DNA of 64,000 nucleotides from Clostridia bacterium (lineage in GTDB: Bacteria; Bacillota; Clostridia; Oscillospirales; CAG-272), in assembly GCA_017503105.1 (NCBI GenBank), contig JAFVTS010000035.1, forward strand, positions 62,001 to 126,000. The letters are read 5' to 3'. Shown here piece by piece: positions 29,262 to 37,332 of this stretch (positions are counted from its first letter, which is position 1; each line of letters starts with the position of its first letter). The notes beneath the pieces were generated by a model. That model saw only the letters and a list, made by a program, of their open reading frames with translations. It did no database searches and was not told the origin of the DNA. The position numbers and the translations under genes are program-made.

Positions 29262-29803
29262 CACTCGTCCTCCCTTCCCATAAACTTTTCGCTTATACCG
29301 TAGCCCTTGTTTCTCGCACAGATTATTACCTTTTCTCCGTCCGCTTCAAGCTTTTCTCTTAAATAATGTATATACACGTTGACGATCCCCTCGTCCGCGT
29401 TGTTTTGCCACACCTGATCAAGTATTTCTTCTTTCGAAAAGAAACGGCGCTCCGACAAAAGGAGTGACAGAAGCTCAAATTCAAGATCGGTGAGCTTTGC
29501 CGAAACCTTTCCTATGTGAACCGTTTTCGTGACCTCGTCGAGCTTTGGCGCGCGTTTCTGCTCAAATAAAGACAAAAGATCGCTCGTGAGAAAGGGGATC
29601 CGAAGATCGCACTCCTTCTCCCTGGACATCGTCAGTGCACCCGTCGGTGTGTCAAGCCCGGTATCGGCATCAAAAAGGCAAAGATCGAAAGAGGACTGCT
29701 CGTGCGCCCCACTCGTTTTTTCGCACTTGGCAAAGCCCCTGAGGGCGAGATTTATTTTTTGAAATAAATAAGCATCGTCTGTAATTACGCCTACTCGCTT
29801 CAC
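29261..29803 (-). CDS. OmpR-type winged-helix regulator with degenerate receiver
   Basis: A 180-residue protein. The C-terminal ~95 residues are an OmpR/PhoB winged helix (LTDLEFELLSLLLSERRFFSKEEIL, then NVYIHYLREKLEADG, then ARNKGYGI). The N-terminal ~80 residues start like a receiver (VKRVGVITDDAYLFQKI) but are short and lack a clear phosphoacceptor and switch residues. GTG 29803 is the start: GGAGGAG lies 7 bp upstream. The longer frame runs through the promoter. It overlaps addB by the stop/start TGATG, so it is coupled to a repair gene. No histidine kinase is nearby. Confidence 0.8.
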   Translation of the reverse strand: MKRVGVITDDAYLFQKINLALRGFAKCEKTSGAHEQSSFDLCLFDADTGLDTPTGALTMSREKECDLRIPFLTSDLLSLFEQKRAPKLDEVTKTVHIGKVSAKLTDLEFELLSLLLSERRFFSKEEILDQVWQNNADEGIVNVYIHYLREKLEADGEKVIICARNKGYGISEKFMGREDE

Positions 29804-29820
29804 GGTTAGCCTCCTCCGAA

Positions 29821-29868
29821 TTTCTAATTTATTAGAAATATTATACATCAAACGAGTTTGCTTGTCAA
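29821..29868 (-). promoter_or_regulatory. promoter and palindromic operator of the regulator-addB operon
   Basis: On the minus strand TTGACA (29868-29863), 17 bp, TATAAT (29845-29840). Just downstream is a perfect palindrome TTTCTAAT-TT-ATTAGAAA (29821-29838), positioned as an operator in the 5' leader; autoregulation is an inference. Confidence 0.72.
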
Positions 29869-29929
29869 GCGGATATGATAAAAAAAGCGCCCAGGTCAAT
29901 TTGCGCAATCTCTCGGGCAATATTTGCAA

Positions 29930-29958
29930 TTCACGCGCACAAAAAATAATAGTATAAT
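29930..29958 (+). promoter_or_regulatory. promoter of aldolase gene
   Basis: TTCACG (29930-29935), 17 bp, TATAAT (29953-29958). Confidence 0.6.
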
Positions 29959-29992
29959 TAAGGTGATAAAATTAAACAAAGGAGAAAAACCA

Positions 29993-30958
29993 ATGAACAA
30001 CATCAATTCCGAGCTTTATTCCATAGGTCTTATTCCCGTAATAAAGATCGAAAATCCCGACGACGCCATTCCGCTTGCAAAGGCGCTTATCGACGGCGGT
30101 CTTCCCGCTGCTGAGATAACCTTCAGAACGTCCTGCGCTGCAGAGGCTATCAAGAAAATCACCGAGGCTTATCCCGAGATGCTCGTTGGCGCGGGCACGG
30201 TCCTTACCACCGAGCAGGTGGATGCGGCTATCGCGGCGGGCTCCAAGTTCCTCGTTTCCCCCGGTCTTAATCCCAAGGTCACCTCTTATTGCCTTTCCAA
30301 GGGCGTGCCTATGCTCCCCGGATGCTCCAATCCCTCTGACATCGAGGCGGCTCTTGAGCTCGGTCTTACTACCGTAAAGTTCTTCCCCGCCGAGGCTGCG
30401 GGCGGTCTTCCTATGCTCAAGGCAATGGCAGCACCCTACGGTCAGCTCACCTTTATGCCTACGGGCGGAATCAACGCGAACAACCTTCTTGATTACCTCA
30501 AGTTCAACAAGATCATCGCTTGCGGCGGTTCGTTTATGGTAAAGGACGAGCTCATAAAGGAAAAGAAGTGGGATGAGATCACCGCTCTTACCAAGAATGC
30601 CGTAAAGACTATGCTCGGTCTTGAATTTGTACATATGGGTATCAATTCCGCCGACGAGGCAGAGTGCACGAAGGGCGCTAAGCTCTTTGAAACTATGTTC
30701 GGTCTTGCAAACAGAGAAACGAGCAAATCCATATTCGCGGGCGACGCGTTTGAGTTTATGAAGGGAAAGGGCCCCGGCACTCACGGTCACATCGCTATCC
30801 GTACCAATTTCGTTGACAGAGCTATGGCTTATTTCAAGAGAATGGGCTTTGAGTTCGACGAGAGCACGGTTACCTATGACGAAAAGACGGGCAAGCCTAA
30901 GTTCGTTTACTTCAAGGATGAAGTATGCGGCTTCGCTATCCATCTCGTCCAGAAATAA
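29993..30958 (+). CDS. KDPG/KHG aldolase fused to VOC (glyoxalase-like) domain
   Basis: A 321-residue fusion. Residues 1 to about 205 form a class I KDPG/KHG aldolase barrel: Glu in AEITFRT, the Schiff-base Lys in TTVKFFPAEAAGG, and MPTGGINANN. This enzyme splits 2-keto-3-deoxy-6-phosphogluconate to pyruvate and glyceraldehyde-3-phosphate, or 4-hydroxy-2-oxoglutarate to pyruvate and glyoxylate. From about residue 210 (GLEFVHMGINSADE...) a VOC/glyoxalase-like domain follows, ending CGFAIHLVQK. ATG 29993 has AAGGAG 7 bp upstream; the frame is open further upstream only by chance. It is monocistronic, with its own promoter and terminator. Confidence 0.9.
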   Translation: MNNINSELYSIGLIPVIKIENPDDAIPLAKALIDGGLPAAEITFRTSCAAEAIKKITEAYPEMLVGAGTVLTTEQVDAAIAAGSKFLVSPGLNPKVTSYCLSKGVPMLPGCSNPSDIEAALELGLTTVKFFPAEAAGGLPMLKAMAAPYGQLTFMPTGGINANNLLDYLKFNKIIACGGSFMVKDELIKEKKWDEITALTKNAVKTMLGLEFVHMGINSADEAECTKGAKLFETMFGLANRETSKSIFAGDAFEFMKGKGPGTHGHIAIRTNFVDRAMAYFKRMGFEFDESTVTYDEKTGKPKFVYFKDEVCGFAIHLVQK

Positions 30959-30968
30959 TATTCGCAAG

Positions 30969-31010
30969 AAAAACAGGGTTCTGCCGCAAAACAGAGCCCT
31001 GTTTTTTTAT
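30969..31010 (+). terminator. terminator after aldolase
   Basis: A 15-bp stem (30969-30983 with 30992-31006, one G-T pair) with a T-run. Confidence 0.9.
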
Positions 31011-31057
31011 TTTTTTATAAAAAGTGAAGAATTTTTTTATTTTAAAACGAAAAGAAC

Positions 31058-31086
31058 TTGCATTTTATAAAATACTGTGTTAAAAT
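31058..31086 (+). promoter_or_regulatory. promoter of coiled-coil protein gene
   Basis: TTGCAT (31058-31063), 17 bp, TAAAAT (31081-31086); the TATAAT at 31086-31091 is an alternative -10 without a good -35. Confidence 0.65.
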
Positions 31087-31126
31087 ATAATAGAGAAAAA
31101 ATATTCGGTGCGGAGGTTTTCTAAAA

Positions 31127-33292
31127 ATGCTCAAGGATCTCACTCACAATAAAATAATTGCGGACACCGTTACGGACGCCTTTATTGAAAACGTCGATAG
31201 CGTTCTCGTTCCTCTCGTCGAGGGGCTGTTTGGCGATTCTGCCATTGCGCTTCAGATGTATGAGGACTATATTGCCGACGGATTTTTGAAGAGCGGGAAG
31301 TGGTGCTATCCCTTTACCGTTATTAAAAGCGACGGAGCGCAGACCCTTTGGGTCAGCTGGAGCGTTGATAAGAGAAAGTTTAAAAACGGCATTCCTTATG
31401 CCTACATAGGAAACGGCGCTATTGATTTTGCAATTATGGAAAACGTTCCCGAGGAGCTCTCGGACAAGCTTGCGGGGAGAAATATATCCGCTCCCGACGG
31501 TTGTATGAAGGTGAAGCTGCATACGGCAGCCGAGGATCCGCTCTTCCTCTCGGGCAAATATTCGCAAACCTTTATTGACGAGATGGGAAAACAGCTGACG
31601 GAGGCAATATCCCGCGCTATGAGCGTTAAGGGGCTTGAATCCTCATCACTCTCCCTTCAGATGATATTCGCTCCCGAAACATATATGGAGCACACGTCGG
31701 AAAACGTGACCTACCGCCGTCTTCGCATAGCGGATAAGGCGTCGGCACCCCGTGATTTCTGGATCAAGTGGACGAGGACCAACAGCGCCGTGGCTTATTC
31801 GGTATCCGATCACCCCGTACCCGAAACGATAAAGTTTGAGCTTGGCGAGGACGTACCCCAGAAGGTCAGAGAGAAGGAATACAGATTCCTCCTTCGTACC
31901 GACGATGACAGATACCACGCGTCGATGAGCCGTAAAAACGTCACCGAGTGGCGCGAGCTCGTAAAACGCGCGTTAAGACGCGGCGAGATAGAAAAGGTCG
32001 AGCTTGAGAGCGAATATAACAACGAGGATCTTACGAACGCTCTTCTCTCAGCGCTTCCTTCAAATGAAGCTCCCGTAAAGGAGGAGCCCGTGCTCGAAAC
32101 CGCTGACGACGCAATGCTCAAAGAGGCTCTTCAGAGAATTCTTGAAACTACCTCAACCGAGGAGAACGTTGAAGAAGTGGCGGAAGAGGCAGTAGAAGAA
32201 GCTATCGAGGAAGTGACCGAAGAGGTAGCGGAAGAAGCCGTCGAGGAAGTGACCGAAGAGGCAACGGAAGAAGCTGTCGAGGAAGTGACCGAAGAGGCAG
32301 CGGAAGAAGCTGTCGAGGAAGTAACCGAAGAGGCAGCGGAAGAGGCTGTCGAGGAAGTGACCGAAGAGGTAGCGGAAGAGGCTATCGAGGAAGCAACCGA
32401 GAACGCAGAAGAATATCAGTCTGTGTCGGCCGCGGTTTGTGAGGATGCCCTTCATGCCGAGATCGAAGCAAAGATCAGACTTGAATATGAAGCAAACGAG
32501 AAGATAAAAGTTGAAGAAGAGGCAAAGCGCCTTCTTGAAGAGCAGGAGAAATTGCGCCTTGCGAAGGAAAGGCTTATCGCCGAGGAGAAGCGCTTTGAAG
32601 AAGAGCGCGCGAAGGAGGAGGCACTCTTAAAAGAAAGAGAAGAAAAACTCCGTGCGACGATCGAAGCGCAGCTTCGTGCAGAGGCGAGAGAGAAGGAAAG
32701 ACTTGCCGAGGCGGCAATGATAGCTATTGAAGAAAAGCGCCGCATCGAAGCCGAGCGCGCTGAGGAGCTGCGCAAGAAGGAAGAGGAAGAGCGCAGATTG
32801 GAGAGCGAAAGACTCGCTGCCGAGGAGCGTGAGCGCAAGGATGCTGAGATAAAATCCGAGGCGGAAAGAATACTTCGTGAGGCTCAGGAGCAGCTCGCAC
32901 TTGCCAACGAGAAAAAGCGCGAGGCTGACGAGCGTATGGCGGAAGTTCAGAAGCTTGAGGCGCAGAAGAGTCTTGAAGACGCAGTCGCCGCAGAGAAAGC
33001 GGAAAAGCCCGAGTACACCTTTACCGCTAAGAGCGTGCTGTTCTTCTTCCGTTACCATATAGATCCCAGAATCACCGAGCCTATGGAAGCTATAATAAGA
33101 ACGACGCTCGAAAGACTCGGCAAGGATAAGGTTCCGATCAATATAAAGGCAGTTATTGTAGACGATTCTACCGTTCGTCTTGATTTCGTGAAGATTCCCG
33201 TCGAGGAAGAGGATCTTTTGATAAAGATCGTTCAGGCTCTCGGAAACGGCAATCTCGGAATTGCGAAGGCAAGAGTAGTTCCCTTGAATTAA
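31127..33292 (+). CDS. large repeat-containing coiled-coil protein, unknown function
   Basis: A 721-residue protein that I do not recognise. Three parts are visible. An N-terminal globular region (about 1-320) has aromatic-rich beta segments. A low-complexity acidic stretch (about 345-430) is made of 12-residue EEVTEEVAEEAV-like repeats, encoded by 36-bp DNA repeats. A long charged coiled coil (about 445-625) is rich in Glu, Ala, Lys and Arg. A compact C-terminal domain (about 628-721) begins YTFTAKSVLFFFRYHIDP. There is no signal peptide or membrane helix, so a cytosolic scaffold or structural role is possible but not shown. It is flanked by its own promoter and a hairpin. Confidence 0.75.
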   Translation: MLKDLTHNKIIADTVTDAFIENVDSVLVPLVEGLFGDSAIALQMYEDYIADGFLKSGKWCYPFTVIKSDGAQTLWVSWSVDKRKFKNGIPYAYIGNGAIDFAIMENVPEELSDKLAGRNISAPDGCMKVKLHTAAEDPLFLSGKYSQTFIDEMGKQLTEAISRAMSVKGLESSSLSLQMIFAPETYMEHTSENVTYRRLRIADKASAPRDFWIKWTRTNSAVAYSVSDHPVPETIKFELGEDVPQKVREKEYRFLLRTDDDRYHASMSRKNVTEWRELVKRALRRGEIEKVELESEYNNEDLTNALLSALPSNEAPVKEEPVLETADDAMLKEALQRILETTSTEENVEEVAEEAVEEAIEEVTEEVAEEAVEEVTEEATEEAVEEVTEEAAEEAVEEVTEEAAEEAVEEVTEEVAEEAIEEATENAEEYQSVSAAVCEDALHAEIEAKIRLEYEANEKIKVEEEAKRLLEEQEKLRLAKERLIAEEKRFEEERAKEEALLKEREEKLRATIEAQLRAEAREKERLAEAAMIAIEEKRRIEAERAEELRKKEEEERRLESERLAAEERERKDAEIKSEAERILREAQEQLALANEKKREADERMAEVQKLEAQKSLEDAVAAEKAEKPEYTFTAKSVLFFFRYHIDPRITEPMEAIIRTTLERLGKDKVPINIKAVIVDDSTVRLDFVKIPVEEEDLLIKIVQALGNGNLGIAKARVVPLN
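32207..32407 (+). repeat. 36-bp in-frame tandem repeat (minisatellite)
   Basis: Five near-identical 36-bp units begin at 32207, 32243, 32279, 32315 and 32351, starting GAGGAAGTGACCGAAGAGG, with a decayed sixth at 32387 and a related partial unit before 32207. Units differ by a few mostly conservative bases. Because 36 is a multiple of 3, copy changes keep the frame. Confidence 0.92.
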
Positions 33293-33320
33293 GAACAAAC
33301 GAGCAGAAAGGCGAATCAAC

Positions 33321-33352
33321 AAGCGCGAACCGTACGAGTGCGGTTCGCGCTT
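33321..33352 (+). terminator. hairpin upstream of second deacetylase
   Basis: A 12-bp stem AAGCGCGAACCG/CGGTTCGCGCTT with an 8-base loop, but only TTTG after it. It is a weak terminator or an mRNA 5' structure just before the ribosome site at 33357. Confidence 0.5.
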
Positions 33353-33369
33353 TGAAAAAGGAGATAGAA

Positions 33370-34227
33370 ATGGCAGATTTAAGACTCAGATTTCCCGGCG
33401 GGAAAAGACGGGCGCTCACGTTCAGCTATGACGACGGACTTCCGTCGGACGTAAGGCTCGTCGGTATTTTTGATAAGTACGGAATGAAGGGGACGTTCAA
33501 TCTTAACAGTAACACGTACCGTCCCGAGGACGGCGAGCCCTCCGAAAATATCAAGATAGAGAGGTCTACTATGTGGACGAGGGCAAAGAAGAGCGAGATG
33601 CAAGCCCTTTTCTCCGACGGAACGCACGAGGTTGCGGTGCACGGAATTTCACACACGCCGCTTGGAAACCTTCCCGTTTATGAGGCTGTCGAAAGAATAA
33701 TATGTGACAGAGTGGCTCACGAGCGCGACTACGGTAGGATAATAAGAGGCGCGGCGTACCCGAACGGTTCCTTTTCGGATACGGCTGTCGAGGCTCTTGC
33801 CGCATCGGGAATTGCGTATTGCCGCACCACCACGGCAACGAGAAGCTTTGATATTCCAAAGGATTGGCTGAGGCTTGATCCCACCTGCCACCATAACGAC
33901 CCGCAGATTTTTGAGCTCGCGAAGAGCTTTATCGAGAGCGATGGAAAGGACCCTATGCTATTTTACGTATGGGGGCATTCCTCTGAATTCGTTATCGACG
34001 GAAATTGGGAGAGAATAGAGCGCTTCTGCGAGCTTCTCGCTACCGCATCGGATCTCATATGGTACGCCACCAATATTGAAATATACGATTACGTAAAGGC
34101 GTTTGAAGCTCTTATAAGGTCTGCGGACGGCACTCTCGTATTTAATCCGACGTCCACGGACGTTTTCGCATCGGTCGGCGGCAAGCGCGACGTATTCATT
34201 CCCGCGGGCTCTACGGTTACGGTATAA
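33370..34227 (+). CDS. polysaccharide deacetylase family protein (cytosolic)
   Basis: A 285-residue NodB-fold carbohydrate esterase. The metal motif appears as FSYDDG (catalytic Asp pair) near residue 20 and HGISH as the HxxxH pair near 95. There is no signal peptide, unlike the large deacetylase at 21.8-25.1 kb, so it probably acts on imported sugars. AAGGAG at 33357-33362 sets ATG 33370; a TTG at 33352 in the longer frame is not used. The acetylated substrate is unknown. Confidence 0.85.
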   Translation: MADLRLRFPGGKRRALTFSYDDGLPSDVRLVGIFDKYGMKGTFNLNSNTYRPEDGEPSENIKIERSTMWTRAKKSEMQALFSDGTHEVAVHGISHTPLGNLPVYEAVERIICDRVAHERDYGRIIRGAAYPNGSFSDTAVEALAASGIAYCRTTTATRSFDIPKDWLRLDPTCHHNDPQIFELAKSFIESDGKDPMLFYVWGHSSEFVIDGNWERIERFCELLATASDLIWYATNIEIYDYVKAFEALIRSADGTLVFNPTSTDVFASVGGKRDVFIPAGSTVTV

Positions 34228-34233
34228 ATGAAC

Positions 34234-34271
34234 GAGGACGGAGAACATAAAATTCTCCGTCCTCTTTTTTT
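34234..34271 (+). terminator. terminator after deacetylase
   Basis: A 12-bp stem GAGGACGGAGAA/TTCTCCGTCCTC with a 7-base loop and seven Ts. Confidence 0.93.
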
Positions 34272-34294
34272 ATGTCAAAATCCTTTTTTCAATA

Positions 34295-35029
34295 TCAAAG
34301 CGGCTTTTTCGATATCTGCGCGAAGGGGCGCGGATAGGCGCTCGGCGTTTTTTCCTTCTTGGAAACGCGGATCAGCGGGTGTGAGAAATCCTCTCCCGAC
34401 GCGCTTTTTAATACTATGCTCTCAACGGTCGCGCCTCTGCCGCCGAGGGTAGCTATCGCGCGCTTTGCCTCGCCAAGCTCAAATTCGGCGTTTTTTCCCT
34501 TCATCGCCAGCATCTCGCCGCCGACCTTCACAAACGGCAGGCAAAGCTCGGTGAGCACGCGCATATTCGCCACGGCTCTTGCGGTTGCAATATCGAATTT
34601 CTCGCGGAATTCGGGAGATCTTCCTCCGTCCTCGGCGCGCATCGTCAAGGCTTCCACGTTTGAAAGACCTAAAAGCTCAGCGGTCTCTTTTACGTAATTT
34701 ATCCTCTTTTCCGTCGAGTCTACGGCTGTTATTTTAACGTCGGGGCGAAGCATTGCCACGGGCAGAGTGGGGAAGCCCGCGCCGCATCCGACGTCTATTA
34801 TCTTAGAGCCCTTCGGAAGTCTTGCGGCAAGTGCCGCACAGTCGACGTAATGATTCAGAATTATCATATCAACGTCTGTAATGGCTGTCAGATTGTATTT
34901 CTCGTTTTCAGTCAGCATTCTCTCGGTCAGGGCGAAAAACGCTTCGCTCTTTTCAAGTGAGAGCATTTTACCAAGACCGTTTTTGTTAAATGCCTGAGTC
35001 AAGGCTGATATGAATTCTTTCTTTTCCAT
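34295..35029 (-). CDS. rsmG: 16S rRNA (guanine527-N7)-methyltransferase RsmG
   Basis: A 244-residue SAM-dependent methyltransferase that methylates G527 of 16S rRNA. Motif I is IIDVGCGAGFPTLPVA, followed by ITAVDSTEKRINYV and the family segment DIATARAVANMRVLTELCLPFVKVGG. The N-terminal helical part contains EKYNLTAITD. It has its own minus-strand promoter. It is often near chromosome-partition genes elsewhere, but none is seen here. Confidence 0.95.
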   Translation of the reverse strand: MEKKEFISALTQAFNKNGLGKMLSLEKSEAFFALTERMLTENEKYNLTAITDVDMIILNHYVDCAALAARLPKGSKIIDVGCGAGFPTLPVAMLRPDVKITAVDSTEKRINYVKETAELLGLSNVEALTMRAEDGGRSPEFREKFDIATARAVANMRVLTELCLPFVKVGGEMLAMKGKNAEFELGEAKRAIATLGGRGATVESIVLKSASGEDFSHPLIRVSKKEKTPSAYPRPFAQISKKPL

Positions 35030-35131
35030 TTTATTTCTTCCTTAAAATAGTAATAGCGGTAAAATCCGTGCAGCGAAGCAAAAAGTCGCGTCGTGCTTTA
35101 ATAAGGCGTTTGGCTCTTCGCCGCACTATAA

Positions 35132-35160
35132 ATTATAAAATATTTGTGTTTGATTGTCAA
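35132..35160 (-). promoter_or_regulatory. rsmG promoter
   Basis: On the minus strand TTGACA (35160-35155), 17 bp, TATAAT (35137-35132): a full consensus. Confidence 0.8.
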
Positions 35161-35179
35161 GCAAAAATCGGATAAAGTA

Positions 35180-35208
35180 TTGATTTTCCCGACGTAAAGT
35201 TGTATAAT
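35180..35208 (+). promoter_or_regulatory. promoter of SGNH hydrolase operon
   Basis: TTGATT (35180-35185), 17 bp, TATAAT (35203-35208); AAGGAG precedes the first ATG. Confidence 0.78.
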
Positions 35209-35239
35209 GGAGTAAAAACTTTAAGGAGAGCTTGAAATT

Positions 35240-36310
35240 ATGTCAAACGCACTTGAATCGGCACTTGTAAACATCGAAACGGATTTTGAAAATAAGAATC
35301 TTAAATTCTATGACGCGTCAAAACCACCCTTCCGTCTTTACGGCGTTTATTACGAGGACGGGCTTTACAGAAGGCTTCCGTATTCCGTTGCGGAGGCAAC
35401 GAGCCCTGCGGTCGCGGGACTTTCACAAAAGACCTCTGGTGGCAGACTTCGTTTTGTCGTAAAGGGCTCGTCGCACGTGGCAATACACGTAGAAGGCCCG
35501 GGAGCGGGGATCTGGGACGTCAGCGCCATTACGGGCTATCACTCGTTTGATATGTATAACGGCACAAGATTCGTTGCGGTCAGCCGTCCGGGAACCGCGA
35601 AAACGGCGCAAGAATATATGTTTTGGGCTGATGCATCAAGAGAGAATCTTATGACGCTGAACTTCCCGCTCGCAGGCACCGTTTCCGCCCTTTATATTGG
35701 ACTTGACGAAGGGGCAGAGGTGCTTCCCGCACCCGACCACGATCTTGAGACCCCCGTACTCTTCTACGGCTCGTCCATCACTATGGGTATGTGCGCCTCG
35801 CGTCCCGGTATGATATATCAGAACCATCTCTCGCGCTGGCTAAACTTCAACTACACCAACCTCGGTTTCTCGGGAGCCGCAAAGGCGGAGCCCGCTATAT
35901 CGAAGTACGTTTCCGAGCAGGAGTGCAGCATCTTCGTTTACGACTACGACCACAATGCAAAGACTCCCGAATATCTTGAAGAGACGCATGAGAAGATGTT
36001 CCTTGAGTTCCGCTCTACTCACCCCGACACGCCCGTGCTCTTTATGTCGCGCCCCAACCGCTCGGCTCCCGGCTCTGTTCTTTACAACAGAATGCAGATA
36101 GTGGAAAAGACTTATAAGAACGCTCTCGCAAGGGGCGACAAGAACGTCTGGTTCATCCCCGGCAACGACCTTTTAGCTCCCGAGCTTGAGAGCAACTACA
36201 ACGTGGACGGCTCACATCCCAACGACCTCGGCTTCTTCTCTATGGCAAACGCTATAAAGCCCGTTATGGAAGAGATGATAAAGGTCGTAAAGGAAAGAGG
36301 TATCAAATAA
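35240..36310 (+). CDS. SGNH/GDSL hydrolase, paralogue 1
   Basis: A 356-residue esterase of the SGNH superfamily. The catalytic Ser is in FYGSSITMG (block I), the Gly in NLGFSGAAKAE (block II), the Asn in YDYDHNAKTPEYLEETH (block III) and the Asp/His pair in VDGSHPNDLGF (block V). The N-terminal ~165 residues form a beta-rich domain typical of carbohydrate-esterase-like SGNH proteins. There is no signal peptide. It is the first of three tandem paralogues with 1-4 bp stop/start overlaps. The likely activity is removal of acyl groups from sugars. Confidence 0.86.
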   Translation: MSNALESALVNIETDFENKNLKFYDASKPPFRLYGVYYEDGLYRRLPYSVAEATSPAVAGLSQKTSGGRLRFVVKGSSHVAIHVEGPGAGIWDVSAITGYHSFDMYNGTRFVAVSRPGTAKTAQEYMFWADASRENLMTLNFPLAGTVSALYIGLDEGAEVLPAPDHDLETPVLFYGSSITMGMCASRPGMIYQNHLSRWLNFNYTNLGFSGAAKAEPAISKYVSEQECSIFVYDYDHNAKTPEYLEETHEKMFLEFRSTHPDTPVLFMSRPNRSAPGSVLYNRMQIVEKTYKNALARGDKNVWFIPGNDLLAPELESNYNVDGSHPNDLGFFSMANAIKPVMEEMIKVVKERGIK

Positions 36311-37332
36311 TGAAGTTTTCCGAAATAGCTAAAAAACAGGAAACTGCCATTTGCGAGAAAGATATCGTTTTTGCGAATGCGGAACGTGATCCTTTCAGAG
36401 TCTGCGGCGTTTATATGGGGGATGACGGCAGGTATCACCGTATGCCCTACGAGATCGCGGAAAAGGTAAATGACGGTGTGCGCAAGCTCTCCACCAACAC
36501 GGCGGGAGGCAGAATAAGATTCGTCACCGACAGCACGTACGTTGCGGTAAAGGCGAAGCTCGGTTGGTACTGGCATATGTACCATTTCCCCGCGTGCGGA
36601 AACTACGGATTTGACGTCTACGACGGAAAAGAGTATAAGGGAACGGTAAGACCCATTGACCGTCCTACCGAGTTTGAGGGCGTTGTAAATCTTGGTAAGG
36701 GCAAGCACGAGATCACGATAAATATGCCTCTTTACAGCGACGTGAAGGAAGTACTCGTAGGACTCTCGGAGGACGCTGAAATTTCACACGCCCCCCTATA
36801 TAAGTACGAAAAGCCCGTAGTTTTCTACGGTTCTTCCATAACGCAGGGCGGTTGTGCCTCGCGCCCCGGCACCTGCTATCAGAACTTCCTTTGCCGCTCG
36901 CTTGATTTCAATTATATAAATCTCGGATTTTCCGGATCGGCAAAAGCCGAGGACACCATCATCGACTACATAGCGGGACTCGATATGAGCGTGTTCGTAT
37001 ACGATTACGACCACAATTCTCCTTCAACCGAGCATTACGCCGAAACGCACGAAAAAATGTTCTTAGCGATAAGGGAAAAGCATCCCGAAATGCCGATAAT
37101 TCTTATGTCACGCCCGTCGGGTGACGTTAAGGCGCGCATAGAGATAATTACGCGTACTTACGAGAACGCTCTTGCAAGAGGTGATAAAAACGTTTATCTT
37201 ATAAAGGGCGCAAAGCTCAATTCCAAGGGCGGCACGGTTGACGGCTGCCACCCGAACGACCTCGGATTTTACTATATGGCAAGAGATCTTGAGCCAACCT
37301 TGAAGAAATGCTTGGAGGACAGTGTGAAATGA
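36310..37332 (+). CDS. SGNH/GDSL hydrolase, paralogue 2
   Basis: A 340-residue paralogue of its neighbours. The motifs are FYGSSITQGGC, INLGFSGSAKAED, YDYDHNSPSTEHY and VDGCHPNDLGF. Its N-terminal beta domain contains the same TAGGRIRFVT core as paralogue 3. The ATG shares a base with the stop of paralogue 1 (TAATG), so translation is coupled. Divergence between copies is spread along the length, which suggests an old duplication with separate substrate preferences. Confidence 0.86.
   Translation: MKFSEIAKKQETAICEKDIVFANAERDPFRVCGVYMGDDGRYHRMPYEIAEKVNDGVRKLSTNTAGGRIRFVTDSTYVAVKAKLGWYWHMYHFPACGNYGFDVYDGKEYKGTVRPIDRPTEFEGVVNLGKGKHEITINMPLYSDVKEVLVGLSEDAEISHAPLYKYEKPVVFYGSSITQGGCASRPGTCYQNFLCRSLDFNYINLGFSGSAKAEDTIIDYIAGLDMSVFVYDYDHNSPSTEHYAETHEKMFLAIREKHPEMPIILMSRPSGDVKARIEIITRTYENALARGDKNVYLIKGAKLNSKGGTVDGCHPNDLGFYYMARDLEPTLKKCLEDSVK

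Noticed and set aside
32207-32407. 36-bp repeats as a possible CRISPR array
   Set aside because: Units are head-to-tail with no spacers and are in frame within a longer coding region.
32153-32455. Minus-strand frame with FRCLFGHFLDSF-type repeats
   Set aside because: It is the mirror of the 36-bp coding repeat on the plus strand; it has no ribosome site and exists only because the repeat lacks stops in that frame.
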